Source: Episyrphus balteatus
Taxonomy: Eukaryota > Arthropoda > Insecta > Diptera > Syrphidae
Assembly (NCBI RefSeq): GCF_945859705.1
Contig: NC_079137.1
Coordinates: 52,608,552-52,672,551, forward strand
Direction: 5' to 3'
Length of the DNA stretch: 64,000 bases
Below the pieces are notes generated by a model. The model saw only the letters and a program-made list of their open reading frames with translations. It searched no databases and had not been told where the DNA came from. Position numbers and translations under genes: made by a program. Each line of letters begins with the position of its first letter. Position 1 is the stretch's first letter. Below are positions 36,480 through 50,300 of this stretch, piece after piece.

Positions 36480-37930
36480 CCGGATATGACACTTGATATG
36501 GAACGCAAACAACAACTCTGTGTAGTGATAAGGAATTCCTTGGTAAAGGGACACTCTATCGACTTGGACGCACACTTTCACCCCGAATAGCACACAAACA
36601 ACAATAAACAGAGAATAGAGAAGAGAATTACGACAACGACAACACCGACAGTTGTTGGCTGCAAGGGATCGATTTCCGAAATCGCACTTGTATTTTATAC
36701 AACGACATCACGACAAACGACAACGACGACGATAGAAATGCCTGCCCAGTGCCCATTCACTTTCCCGTGCTCTCCCATCTCCAATTTCTTTCCTTCTATC
36801 ACTATTAGATGAGGAATCCACCATGAAATCCAATCGAATCTACAAACAACTAGGTACTAACGACTATTTTGTGGTCTCATCACAATCGGACGATTGTGAC
36901 GGTTTTATCCAAACACGATTTGATGGACATCGAGAAACCGAGACGACAAACAGACGGACGGACAGACTATAGGAGAACGACAAACTTTTCTCCGATATCA
37001 TCAGAATTCTTGTCGTTCTGTGCTGTGCTGACTATTGCACTATTCTACTGGACTGTTTCTTGCCAGTTCAGAATAGTACCAGTACCAGTTTACTATAGTA
37101 CCCTTTTCGGTATTGATTTTTATCACAAAAAATGGGTTTAGCAACAAAATCCGAAAAAACGAAAACCCAGCAATAGCAAGTAGCTACTAAAAATAAAAAA
37201 AAAATCTTTTCTCAGATGGCCAAATGTCAACTAGCGCTCACACAAGCACAAGCATAACACAAGCCTGCTTGAAAGAATGAAGGACCGTGTCTGTGGCAAC
37301 CTCGAAGCGAAACAACAACGAGTATGGAAGGAATATGGAAATAGAAACCTGCGTAGCGTATCCTTTTTGAAAAAAAAAAAAAAATGAAAATTTACCTAAT
37401 GCTACTCCTTGACGTTTCGTTCAAGGAAAAGTCGTGTAATTTGATCATCATAAAAATACTCTTGAACTATCTTCTTTAAGATATTTGGCATTTAAGAGAT
37501 TTTTTTTGACAGATGTTTATCTTTTTAAAGCAGCTTTAAATGTATACAAAAAAAAAATTTTTAAGGAGAAGAAGAAGAATTTTTTTTAATACAACGTTAA
37601 GAAGGTAAATCCCGTTTTTTTTTTGTTGGTTCGGTTCAACGGTCTTCCACACACCGAAAAGCAAAATATAATATTCACACTCGGCAAAAGACAACCCAAA
37701 ACCAACCAGCACTGAAAAGGTTGACACGCAGACTGATGTCGATGTGATGGAAAAAGTGTTGCCTCTGGTTTGTTGGGTTCGTTTCATAGTCGTCGTTGTC
37801 GGTAGTTTGATTTGGTTTGGTTGAATTGAGTTGAGTTGATGCGGATAAGCGGAGCGGAGTCAAAGTCGAAGATGAGATGAAATGAAATGAAGCTAGGTTG
37901 CCATTTGTGCGCATTTAAAATTGTTTTCTT
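36480..37930. promoter_or_regulatory. GC-richer island with minus-strand TATA-like box
   Basis: ACGACAACGAC-rich, less AT-rich sequence. TATAAAA on the minus strand lies at 36693-36699. Mixed simple repeats (GAGACAGAGAGAG) lie just to the left near 36330. The longest plus frame (36869-37141, 90 codons) has no recognisable domain and starts at GTG. A minus-strand transcript from here would run toward the exon-like island at 35.8 kb. Confidence 0.25.
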
Positions 37931-40900
37931 TGGTTCTTTTTTTGAAAGTCGAGATTTTGTGAGTGATAAGGTAGAAGAAATGTTCTTTTGTTAATTTTTT
38001 TTATATTTCATTCAAATTCAATGTTGTCAAAGGAATTTTTATCGATTTTTTTCTTGATACGAAGAATTTAGATAATTTTGCAAACGATTAATATGTAAGA
38101 AGGGGCGTTTATCTGTTTTCGATTACGACGAATTGAATATTACAAAAATTGAAATAAATTTGTATTAGAATGATGATACTATGTAGGTACTATTAAATGG
38201 CAACATTTTTCTGATACTTTTTGATACTTTTTTTTTAAGTTCCCGCGCACTAAGTATTTCGTCCAGTTAGGTCAGTATAGTAGCATATACGTTCGAACAC
38301 TATTGAGCTGTAGAAAAAAATGTGATTCAGGTGTATGATGTTAGTAGTAGGTATCGGGTCTGTTGAGATTGATTTATTTATAGGTATTGTCAGGTGAATT
38401 CACCATTTCACTGAACGAAACTTAAAAATGTATCAAACGTTCTTCGTTGACATCTTCTTCATATTAAAAGATTCGTTCTTGTTGATTCTCACAAATTCGT
38501 GTACCCCTATTAAATGTTAAATATGTCACTAAAAAAAATGAATTATGACTGGGTTCAACTTTTAGTTCAGAATTATCCAATACCTAAACATTTATAGTCC
38601 TGTATGTTGTTTTTTTTTTATATATAATAGAAAGTGTACCTCCCAAATAATTTTTTCGAGTAATTCCAATTTTTTCAAAAGCGACTCTAACTATTTTGAT
38701 TAAATTTGGTAAAAATAATGTTGTCATTAATTCTTTTTTTCTTTTTTTTTCAAAAAATTCGGAGAACTGAAATATGGTGTTGCCATTTTTTGCAAAAAAT
38801 TGACAAATTTTTAATTTAATATCATTTATTTTCAAAAAATAGTTTTTAAAAAAATGTTTTTAAAATTTAACTTTCGATTTGTTTTTTTGATTTTTCTTCT
38901 GAAAACCGATTTTTAAGTTCCGATAATTATTTTTGATATAGATATACAGGGTGTCCCACAGTCAACGCCCCAAATGAAAACCATGGATTCCTGAGGTCAT
39001 TTTAAGTCGAAAAACTTAAGAGGTAATTTTCTCGTTTTCGTTCCGTTTTCGAGTTACCACGGTTTTTATGATTTTTTCTTTCTTGTCCTTTATCTTTGCC
39101 AAACTTCGTTTTATTCGAAAGTTTTTTTTACAACCAATCAAGAATTTATTACAGTTTTAGTTTGTGTCAAAACATTTTTTTCTCCGGACAACCGTTTCTC
39201 CACAATTTTGCATCAAACACAATTTTCTTCGTTTTTTAAGTTGTTTTTTACACTTTCATATCATTTAAGTGAAAAAAACACGTTAATGAGTATTAATTTT
39301 GTGTGCTTTTTATTAAAGCCCAGTTTATTTTCATAAAAAAAATAATTTTTATTTCATAAAAAAGGCTACTGAAAGTAATTAAAAAATAAAATAAACAAAC
39401 TGAGTGAATTAAAAAAAAAATATTTTTTAATAAGAAATTAATTTAAATGAATTAAAACTTTTTCTGAGCTTTATCTATTTGTTCTTTTCTTAACCACAAT
39501 AGCTCACAGAAAGTTTTTATCAGAGCAAAGAAGTCGGCCGGTTAATTGGCGGGTATATACTGAATTGCAGTGAGATCTAGACTTAAGGGAAGCCAGCTTA
39601 ATACATCGAAATTATTTTCTTCGAAATACTTTTCAATTTAAGAAATAACAAAAAATGCAAATAATATTACTTTTAGCTACAAAAGTTTAAAAAGTGTAAA
39701 ACTTTTCAACATAAAAGTTTTAGCTTATTTTGAGGCTTGATATAAATCTTTCATATTTAAAATAAAAAGAAGTTCATACTTACAATTTCGGCTGTTTTGG
39801 CAAGAATTGTCGCGTTGAAAAACGAATCTACAATTTTTTCCAAAAGATAACTTCTGCAATGACTTTCGATTCTAGGAAGAATAGAACAGACCAGACTATC
39901 ACACCATCAGTATAGTTTTGGGAAACACCGGTTAGATGCATTCAAAACTTTTGATTCACTTCACACAGATCGTTTTTTAGATCCACGAAGTCTTGAGTCG
40001 ATGCTGACGACTGTACAGCACCAAAAAACGATCTTCCACTTGGGTCGTCTCACTAAGCCTTTCTTTCTGCTGGTAGTTCCGTATTCACGATATTTTTTTT
40101 AATTCCATGCTATCACGAGTCAAATGAACATCTTATTCATAATGATATTAACTTTTGTGCCTACAGTATTTGAACAACAATTTGCTATCAAACAAAGTTT
40201 GAATTCTTGGGATCGTTGTTTGTATCATTTTTACATAAGTACTTTTAAGTATCAAGCTTTTTATAAAATTACGAACTATATGATAAAAGGGTTGGTGCTA
40301 AAATATTTTGTTGGTCAAAATTCTGTTTTTAAACAAAATTCTTTTTACTTACATTCTGTGCAAGACAAAATACTCTATTTCAAATGTCTGTATTTTTAAA
40401 TTCGGATTGCTAATAACGCTGTACTCAAAATTTTATAAAATAAGAAAAATTTTGTGGATATAAGTTTTAATAGACTCTCTATCAGCCTATTTGAAATGAT
40501 AGAGCAAAAAATAATAATAAATTAAAGTATTAAATTAAAAAATCAAAATAACTTTAAAAATTAAAAACAAATAATAATTTAGAATTTTTTAGAAATTTCG
40601 ATTTGTTAAATCAATTTCCAAAAACAGTTAAGTGAATTTTCTTAAATATTGTTTACTATCGAAATCCAGTGTCCAAAATTAAACAAACAGCAAACCGGTT
40701 TCACACTTTTCAACAAGAATAAGTGAAATAAAAACTGTAGCAATGTTTTGTTTTCCAACTACAGTTAAAACTATTATTTGGCATTCTTGAAAACGAACTT
40801 AAATCTATCTTTTTAAACCTTGAAATATTTGTATAGCTATAAAAATTGATAAAATGCTCATTATTATTTTTTCCATCAATGTATACAGCAATAATGTATC

Positions 40901-41860
40901 CAATGGCAACCCTGTCGCGAAGGTGTATGTTTATTATTATTTGGTTAAAGAAGTTTAGCAAATAACAAACAACACCATAGAAATGAACATCTTCATCACT
41001 TTTGCCAACATAGATACTAGTTTATACCGCGGATGGAGGATTGTAGGCATACCTTAGATTGAATGAAACTAGGCAAAGACTCGGATGGTTTGCAAAAACC
41101 GGAGAGAACATCATCATCATGATGATGACTTTTTAGTAGGAATACCGGCTTTTACTAACATTTCATTGAGGTAGGAACTTAATAAAGAAATCTTGGCTTA
41201 GAAGTTGGTGTTGGGTGAAAAAAAAAAAAAAAAAACAGAAACCAGTTGGCAACAAAATTAAATTGCAAACAACTTCCGCCTTAATTTCAATAATAATAAT
41301 AATGAAAAACATGTTTACAAGAATGATCTTCTTCATTTCTTGGAATCATTGTAGTTTTTTTTTTTTAATTCACGACCTTATGGATACTGGTCAAGTGGTA
41401 TAGTATTGATGTTAGGCTTGTTTTCTGATAAGATATTATGTGAAGTGATTCAAGTCGTAGAACCTAATAACGTTAATGCACCCATTATGAGCACGAACAT
41501 GTATGGAGATGAGATGTTTGTTGGCCATAAACAGTCAAACAACATTGTTGCTAGTTGTTTAGCAACAAATTTTTGTTCTTTCTATTTTATTGTATTTTTC
41601 TTTGCAGAAACAAGGTAACAACATTTTTCTTATGTTTTATAAAGCAAATTTGGTAATCATTTCATTTTGGGTTTTAAATCATTTAAAAATTGCATCTTAA
41701 TATTAATAATTGTATAGCTTAATCTTTTAGTTCATCGCAATCATTGTGATGAAATAAATCGTTTGAAGAAAAGTCGTTACTAGTACAGATAAAATAGGCA
41801 TTTATAAAAACTTGGCAAAAAATTTGCTTTTGGTATAAGAACCAAGAATACAAAAATTCT
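37931..41860. other. AT-rich DNA without recognisable genes
   Basis: Contains a CAGGGTGTCCC-type transposon end at 38945 and otherwise only short chance frames. Confidence 0.5.
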
Positions 41861-41868
41861 ATAAAAAA

Positions 41869-42520
41869 AAGTTGGGTGGAAGGGTGATTTTTCGAACATG
41901 AGGGAGGAGGAGGAGAGATCAAGAATATAGTGCAAAAAATTGTGTGTGGAATATCATTATATGACACATGTTTTTAAGGTATTTTTTTGATGCTGAATCT
42001 AATGACATACAAATAAAGTCAATACGATTGCTCTAAGAAAAGTTATTGTCGATTAAAAACCAGAGTGCTTGTTTTTCGACCTCAACAGGTAAAATATAAC
42101 CGAAACCCATGTGAAAAACATGCTACACTGATAAAATTGGGGATGAAGGTTTTAGATAAAGCAGGGACAAAGGATTCAAAAAGTTCTTAAAAATATTTTT
42201 GGTGAAAGGGTGTTTTTTTGATGGGTTGAGTTATGTGTGAGAAAGGTATCATAACAGCTGACTTATATTTTATTAATTTTTTAAACTTGGTGAAAAGCTT
42301 TTGGTTGGTATAAGAATTAAAAATCTATAGTGTACAAAATTATCTTGAGTGAAAGGGTGTTTTTTTTTTAAGAAGTGATGAAATTCGCAACTAGTACCAC
42401 AAAAACTGGGAAGAAATTGTTACACCAATGAAAATTGGTAAAAATGTTTCATTTATAACAGAAACCAAGAACTTAAAAAGTCTATATAAATATTTAAGGT
42501 GAAAGGGTGTTTTTTTTTTT
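41869..42520. repeat. Diverged tandem repeat with GTGAAAGGGTGTTTTTTT core
   Basis: The core recurs near 41873 (degenerate), 42206, 42350 and 42499, each preceded by a TATAAGAA(C/T)(C/T)AA(G/A)AA-like word. Spacing is about 147 bp between the last three. No coding capacity. Confidence 0.55.
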
Positions 42521-43586
42521 GGGAAATAGGGAAAATCCGCGAAAAGTCCGATAAAATCAATGGTAAAAAGGGTTCCCTTACGACATTCATTAAATATGTT
42601 CTCTTTCCCATGAAAATTACGAATAAAACAAATCTATAAATTGATTGGTGCAAAACGTCTAAGAACATGAGTATAAACGTTTAATTTGTCATCAAAATCA
42701 AAAATTAAATAAATAAACTAAAATGTTCAAAATCAATTTATTTTTGGTTCAGAATTTGAACAGATACAAGTGTAATGAGTGCAGAGCTTGTTGTTGTGAT
42801 AATCCGAAAATCTTCTTTTATCTCTTTGATAATTTTCTATGTAAAGTACCTACCAAACTTGGCTGAATCTGAACAAGATTTGAGTAAAACAGATAAGGTA
42901 CAAATTGTCGTTATTGAATTGCAAATCTGATAACTACCAACAACCAAGTCAAAATAAGGTGAAAAAATAAATACATATTTTAAATCAAATAAATTACAGT
43001 GTATTTGGGACATAATAAGGTAAGTTTTCACCAAATTTCGTAAAAAAAAATTTTTTTTAAGATAAAAAAAAAAACCAAAAAATCGGGTTATTTGAATTGT
43101 TCACAAATTTCACACAAAAAATTGTGATCACAAAAGTTGTAGATCTTTTTATTGCCTACAACTTTGTCATACAACTTTTTTTCATAGGACTTGTAGTTTT
43201 GCCGGAAATCGAGATATACCATTTTTAACATTAAAAACTCAATCCACTCACTTTCCTAACTCGGCTCTAATGGGTTTTATCTTACAGTTATTTTTGTTTA
43301 CTTTTTAATGTTTTTGAAGGCTTCGGCCCTGGTTTATAAGAGATATACATACTTGTTTTTTTAGATTTACTTGTGCGTTCCATCAAATCAAATTTAAAAT
43401 AAAAAAATGTACACTGTGGCGTATACGTACGTTTTTTGTATTTTCATTTTAATGCATTTTAAATATGAAAACTTACCTAAGAACTTGTTTGAGAAAGAAT
43501 GCAGTTTACAAAAGCAGTGGTAATGCATCTTTTAAGTTCAAAAGTGCAAACCGTCTGTTTTAATTTATTTATCAATTCAATACAGT

Positions 43587-44287
43587 GGGAGCGGGTCATA
43601 ATTCTGCTTGTCAAAATTCTGTAAATACAAAATTCTGTATGCCAAAATTTAGTTTTGTAAAATTCTGTATTTTCAATACAGTATTTTTCAAGAAATTTCC
43701 TTTGATAAAAAAAAAAATTAATACTAGCTTTAAATATGAAAATTATTGACAGTAAAGTTGTGATTTTATACAAACATATATGTAATTATTAAAGTTAAAA
43801 AGTAAATCAATTTTAGGAACACAAATCAAACTTTTCTCAAAATACATTTTACAAAAAAATGTCAAAATCAATATAAATTTAATTTTTTTGCAATCCGTCA
43901 ATTTAATTCAGATTGTTTTTTAAATAAGTGTAGAGTTTTGTTTTTTCTCTCCTTTTGCCGTAGTTCCTAATAAGGTACCTAGATTTATCAGCATTACAAG
44001 CTTACCTCTTTATTAAGTTGATCTTTAAGAAATTCATAATAAAACCTCTTTTAAATAAAACTGTATTTCATACAGCATATTTTTTACAGCATTTTTACAG
44101 AATTTTGATTTACAGAATATTTTGATGCACAGAATTTTGAAATACAGTATTGCCCAACCAGAATTTTGCTACACAGAATTTTGTTCGTACAGCATATTGC
44201 ACATACAGAATTTTGACATTAAGTATTTTGGCATACAGTATTTTGAATACAGAATTTTGCAACATACAGCATTTCGACCCCAACCCC
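43587..44287. mobile_element. 701-bp element with 8-bp duplication and internal ACAGAATTTTG repeats
   Basis: An exact 8-bp direct repeat AATACAGT flanks it (43579-43586 and 44288-44295). Ends are similar: GGGAGCGGGTCATAATTCTG left, and GGGGTTGGGGTCGAAATGCTG-like (inverted) right. About ten copies of (A/T)ACAGAATTTTG or its inverse lie inside, dense at both edges and absent from the middle. Superfamily uncertain: an 8-bp duplication with GG ends fits Merlin or hAT. Confidence 0.75.
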
Positions 44288-44971
44288 AATACAGTACTTT
44301 CTGTTAAACAAAGAACCTAAGTTGTGTAAGAAGCAGATTTAATTATGGAGTTGTCTATTTAAAAACTGTGGAAAATGGTAGTAGAATTAGAATTTGCTGA
44401 ACAACATTTCTGAAATATATCATCGCAAATATTATATCTCATATAATTTTTGTCATTTTGAAATAGCATTTAAATGTGTATTTGTTATCAACTTCTACAA
44501 AAATACCGACGATATACAAAATTTATTCATGCATCGAAAGTAATATGTAAAATGACCTTACCAGGAGAAGTTTCCAAAATGTTCAACAGTTCTTTTACTT
44601 ATATTTTTTTTTGTTTGCTGGAAGATTACTTTCACCTTAAAGCTTTGAAGGCAAGCTATAAAACTTGGTAGAAGTCTGGTATGGATTGTTTCTTTGAATC
44701 AACACGGATGAATTTTTCAGACAAATTCACTGCTTTCTAAAATCTTAACTTATTAAAACAAACAAAAATACTAAATATAATTAAGTTAAACAAAAAATGT
44801 AATCAAACTAAAAATTGTTTTTTTTTTTCGCAGCAAAATGCTACAATATTTCCTTTATTTCCACAAGAATAATAATTATTAATATATAGAAAATAAATAA
44901 GTTATTGAAATTTCATTTGATTTTCACGTTCATTTTTTTGTTTTTGTTTTTACTTTGTTTTTAAACAAAAT

Positions 44972-44977
44972 TTTATT
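44972..44977 (-). terminator. Candidate polyadenylation signal of ZnT9
   Basis: AATAAA on the minus strand, about 128 nt beyond the ZnT9 stop codon. A second AATAAA lies at 44854-44859. The region is AT-rich, so chance matches are expected; position is the main support. Confidence 0.45.
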
Positions 44978-45104
44978 CTATATTATGTTTTTTTTTTTCA
45001 AACACGCTGCTGTTATAGAATATACACAGGTAACAATATCAACATTATTGAGAGCAAAATATATATAATATTACGTTATAGTAAAATTTACAAACGAATA
45101 TAAT

Positions 45105-47395
45105 TTAAAGTATTTCTAAATCACAATGTCGCAGTTCGGGGAACTTTTTCTGTAACGAGAGTAAAAAAGAATGTTTTTTTTTTCAATATGTTAATACGTA
45201 AGTGAAATAGTTATTATGCCAACTTACCCTTAGCTTCATTTCTATTCTGTCAATTTCTCCACCCATTAGGTCAACAATGTTTTCACCATGTGTCAAAAGA
45301 AATAGTTCTAGTTCTTCAACTGTTTGGAATGATTTCACAGCCTGCAAAAATTTACAAAATGAATTTATACAAAAACTATTTAAAAAGTCAAATAATTTTT
45401 TATTATTTTTACCAAATCATTTGAAATGTAATAAATTAAAAAAAAAATACAAACACATGGCAACTCCAACACCTTCATGAATTTTTTCTCAAATATTAGT
45501 AAAAACCAACACTCAAATCACAGTCAAAAGTTATAATTTTTATTTTAACGTACATATTTAGATTGAGCACACTCATTATTTTTGACTTAAGGCTATCTAA
45601 CTTTCGGCCTGAAACTATTTTTAGATTCTGCTGAAAGATCATTGTTATTAATGTCGTTTTCGATTGGCTCTCCGGAAGAGTCCGGAATCATTCAGAAACC
45701 TTCTGAAAGTGTTTTATTCGCACAAATATGACAGACAGAACGCTTTTCAGAATAAAAATTCTCTTCTTGATTTCAAAACAGAATTCACTCAAAATCACTA
45801 ATGTCGTTTTCGATTGGTTTCACTCAAGGATTCACTCATTCTGAAATCCAATAAAACAGTTTGAATTGCTTCCACTCAATCCTGAAATTTTATATCTGTA
45901 TTGGTGTATAGTCAAATAAAATTATTTGTTTTTCTACTAGGAAATTTGGTTTGACATTTAATTATTTCAATATTAGTGATTTTGAGTGAATTCTGTTTTG
46001 AAATCAAGAAGAGAATTTTTATTCTGAAAAGCGTTCTGTCTGTCATATTTGTGCGAATAAAACACTTTCAGAAGGTTTCTGAATGATTCCGGACTCTTCC
46101 GGAGAGCCAATCGAAAACGACATAATATTGAAATAATTAAATGTCAAACCAAATTTCCTAGTAGAAAAACAAATAATTTTATTTGACTATACACCAATAC
46201 AGATATAAAATTTCAAGATTGAATGAAGCGATTCAAACTGTTTTATTGGATTTCAGAATGAGTGAATTCTTGAGTGAAACCAATCGAAAACGACATTATT
46301 GTTTGTTTCAGACTTTGAAAAATTGTAGAAATATTTTGAAATGAAAAATCATCTTAAATAAATATGCAATGAAAATAGCATTAATCAATAATGCCGCGTT
46401 GTTTATTACAGAATCTCTGTTCCCCTTTTTTTTCGGTCTATAAAAGGCTCTTCACAGACGACATACTAAACTAAAACGCAGGCTGTCTAAAAATATTCGG
46501 GAACGTGATAAAAAATTGGAAATTTTTGAACATTTCAAAATATTCGCTTTAAAGAGCTATGCACTTGAACATTCGCTTAAACCATTTGTCCAAGCACTTT
46601 TAACAGAACGAAAATAATGGCTGTGAAAAGTGGGTTTTGAAAGCCTGATTTTGCGGTGATGCAAATCGTTGTCCACGCACCTTATCTTTAATTTTTGGAA
46701 AGAGGAAAAAGTCATTAGGTGACAAGTCGGGGCTTTTGGGCGAATGATTCCCCAATTAAATCTTTTAAGTGGTCAAATAATAATTTTTTTTTGCCAATGT
46801 GTTAGAACTTGCATTGTCATGATACAAAATGATTTTCATTTTTTAGTTAGTTTTTTTTTTCAATTTTAAAAAAAATTCTGGCAACCAAATGGTCGTACAT
46901 CACGTCGAATTTACTGTTTTTCGGCTTCGAAACTCTCCGATTTCGCAAAACTTTTGTTTGATTTTCTTCGAATCGCAAGATCGGGACCCTGATTTTTTCT
47001 TTCGAGTTCATATGCATATATTCACGATTCACCAATCGACTCGATTTTTTTTTTGCACTTGTCAATTCTGTCCATAATTGTCCATCAAATTTGTCGCGAT
47101 AAACGCTAGGGTTACTTGAATCCCAAAACTTTTCAGACAGCCTGCATAAATTCTATTTTAAATTGAGTTCCAAGTTCTAAGCCCGAAATTCTTTTAGAGC
47201 GGTCATCGAGACGTTTTATGAGCACTCATAATATTCACAACTATTCCCTGATGAACATGCTTATAATCCTTTTAAGTTAATGAGCGCTGAGAGAATATTT
47301 AACTTAATAAAATTTCTTACCTTCAAAAGCTCATTGAGTTCCTGTTTATCTAAGTAAGATCTTGTCAGTTCTCGCCCGTCAAAATCAATCTCGGC
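45105..47395 (-). CDS. ZnT49B: ZnT9 exons 10-12: C-terminal cytosolic-type domain
   Basis: Exon 10 (47395-47321) encodes AEIDFDGRELTRSYLDKQ and following residues. Exon 11 (45341-45228) encodes a helix with THGENIVDLMGGEIDRIE. Exon 12 (45149-45105) encodes the last 14 residues, KKFPELRHCDLEIL, and TAA. This tripartite ending is characteristic of SLC30A9. The 1,979-bp intron between exons 10 and 11 contains a mariner remnant and a nested pair of MITEs. Confidence 0.92.
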
Positions 47396-50300
47396 CTGCA
47401 ATACAAACAAAAATGTTCAGTTAAAGATTTTGTTCTGAAATAATTACAGTCAAGTAAACGAAAATTAAGAATAAAAAATAAATTTAACCAAAGTACAAAC
47501 GAACGTGTTATTTGTTTAGAGAAAAATAAGTTGTATCGTTATTTTGAGTCCAATGATACACTTTAAAACTGTATTAAAGAGTTTCCAAAGTACAAAGTTA
47601 AATTATTTTGGACTTTTTTCTGTCACTTTCTACTCTGATTGTTTTTGAATGAAATTGTCTGTTAAAAGTGTTTGTGATTGATTTCTGCTCTAACTACCTT
47701 AAAATGTTCTATCTGTCTTATTCTGTTCAGCATTTTCCCTTAGCTTTGTTTAAATAGAAAAAAAAATGTAGAACATAACACGCCAGAAAAGCTTCATGGA
47801 AAGTTGAAAAAGAAAAAACAACAACAAACACATTTTTTTTTAACAGATTCCAAAAACCTGTTGACTTGGGTTCTTTCGTTCGCGAATTGAAAAATATAGA
47901 TACTTCTAACATTTTTTCGATCTTGGAAAATATAAAATTCTTGCACATATTCTTTTGAAAACTTTAGTTCTCTCTCGTAACGAAATAAATTATTTTTGAT
48001 TTTCTTTTCCTTTATCATTCTTGAAAGTCTTTAAAATTCTTCCCGAATTTTGTCCTTCAAGAACAAAAAAATTTAAAAAAGATTTGAACGAATTAAATTT
48101 TATCAAATCCCTCGATTAGACTAAATTAGATGCAGCCGATACTCGATTGTATCGACCATACTCGATTTTATCAAGTTACCTGCTGGGGCCCCAAAACAGA
48201 CCCATTAAATAAAGCATTTTTTATCCCAAGTAAAGTTGCTAGAATAAAAACCTAGAATTATTATAAGCTTACCTTATATCTAACAAGAGAATTTCCCATA
48301 TCGATTCCCTTTACATCGTGTATAGCTCTAATCATAACATCAGTTTCGAGTTCGGAATTAATTCTATTGAGATGCTCCTGTGAAATGGATCTACAAAAAA
48401 AAAACGTATTATTAAATCTCGATTTGCTATTTTTTTAGTTATTTTACTCACTTGCCAACCAATGCTGCAACATTTGTATAAATTATAAACGATGCTACAG
48501 CTCCTAAAATACCACCAACTAATAGTGATCCAACAGCATCTGGGATAGGAGATCCAGACATTGATGATAATGTCATACATGAAGCCGCCACAACTACACT
48601 ACTGACTGCCGCAGCATCTTCTGTTAAAACAACATTCACACATGGATCTTTCCCCCGCAATACTTTTATATAAAAAAGAATACAAAATAATGGTTGAAAT
48701 TTATTAACCAAAAATGTGAATTCCAATTTACCATAATCTTTAAAACTCATTCCAGTATTTTTAGCTGAACGTCGAATTTCATTCATAGCAACCACTAGGG
48801 TAGCACCTTCGGAAAGCATCGATCCACCAAGAGTACAAAATGCCCAAAAATAATCCTGAACAGGTTCAGGATGTAACAGACCAGTAATACCATGATAAAT
48901 TGAAAGACCTGTTCCAACGCAGAATATCCCCACTCCAGAAATTAGAGATGACACGTATTTCATGTTGGTGTAACCATACGGATGGTCGGAATCAGCCATC
49001 TTGAAAGATAAAAGATTAGTATTTTTGTATTCTAAGACTGTTAAGGTTGATTTTTTTACCTGTGTAGATTTGTGAATGCCATAGGCTAGAATCAACTGAT
49101 TAATTGTATCTGCCAAAGAATGTATAGCTTCAGCAAACATACTATGTGACCCACTTGATAGCCAAGCAAATGTTTTTACTATAAAATTTGTTGTGTTTCT
49201 AAAAGATACAAAATTTGTATAAAAATGTTCAAACTTCTAAAGAGAATGAGCTATTTCCCTTACATTCCAATTGCAATAAGTACAACCCGTCCAGATTTAC
49301 CTCTTAGACCTGGCTCATCTTCCATTACCATTGTTCTGCTACCAATTTCTCTTCGATAGTCTCTTAAACGCCTTTTAACAGTAAAAATATCTAAACAAAA
49401 TATCAAATAAAATAAATTTCCATTAAAATTTGAAAAATATAGAAAAAATAATTTTTACTTTGCTGATATTTCTTTCGTTCAATTTCACGTTTAAGACATT
49501 CTCGTAGTAAATTCTCTTTTGAACCCCAAACTTCAATGGCTTTAGCTTCAACATCTTTTCGCCAATAAACTGTAATTGGTGGTTCTTGTTCATATGGCGA
49601 ACGACGTTTGATTTTTGGCAAAGTTTCGAGGTCACTTGGTTTTAGCAGGAAATCCGTCATGGCTCGTGCAGGTGTGATAAAGTTTCTTTCCAATGAGGAA
49701 CGATTGCTGTCGAATTTTGCCCGTTTCTAGATTAAAGAAAAAAAACTTATAATTTAATTCAATTTTTAAAATACAATAAGAACTTGTCACTTGTATTGAG
49801 TAGATATATTAATATCAAATATAAATAAGATATCAAATATGAAGGCAGAGGATTGTGTAATTACGGAGATTTCAAGGCTGGTGAGCATAAAAAAAAATCT
49901 TAATTTTCTATCTGGGAGCTAAGATATATTTTAAAGTATGAGGGTTTTATTGAACTAGAGTAAAAGCAAGAAATTTTATGTATATCTTTAAGAAATCGTC
50001 TAAGTGTCGTAAGGTGGGAAATCATATAGGGCCAGTAAGTTAGTTGTAAGTAATTGATAAATAGGGTAGTTTTTATGAATTTTTTTCTAGCTTTAAGATA
50101 GTTTTAAGATGATGAAAAATAAAAATGAATTTAAAATTGAAAAAAAAAAATCATATTCGGCTTCATCACGCAGCAAAAATCACAAGATCCGTTTCTAATA
50201 AAAAAGTTCATACTAAATGTTATTACTATCGGATCTTGTGATTGTTTTTTTTTTTTAAGGATTTCTTAACAAATCTATAATATGAATAGAATTTGCTTTT

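Noticed and set aside
36869..37141. 90-codon plus frame with a hydrophobic stretch (FCAVLTIALFYW)
   Set aside because: Non-ATG start, no splice context, no recognisable family; hydrophobic runs are common by chance in T-rich DNA.
47255..47275. CTGATGAAC resembling a hammerhead core strand
   Set aside because: No GAAAC strand or stem II at the proper distance.
48448..49140. A continuous 230-codon minus frame through the ZnT9 region
   Set aside because: It reads through short stop-free introns; splice borders and family similarity define separate exons instead.
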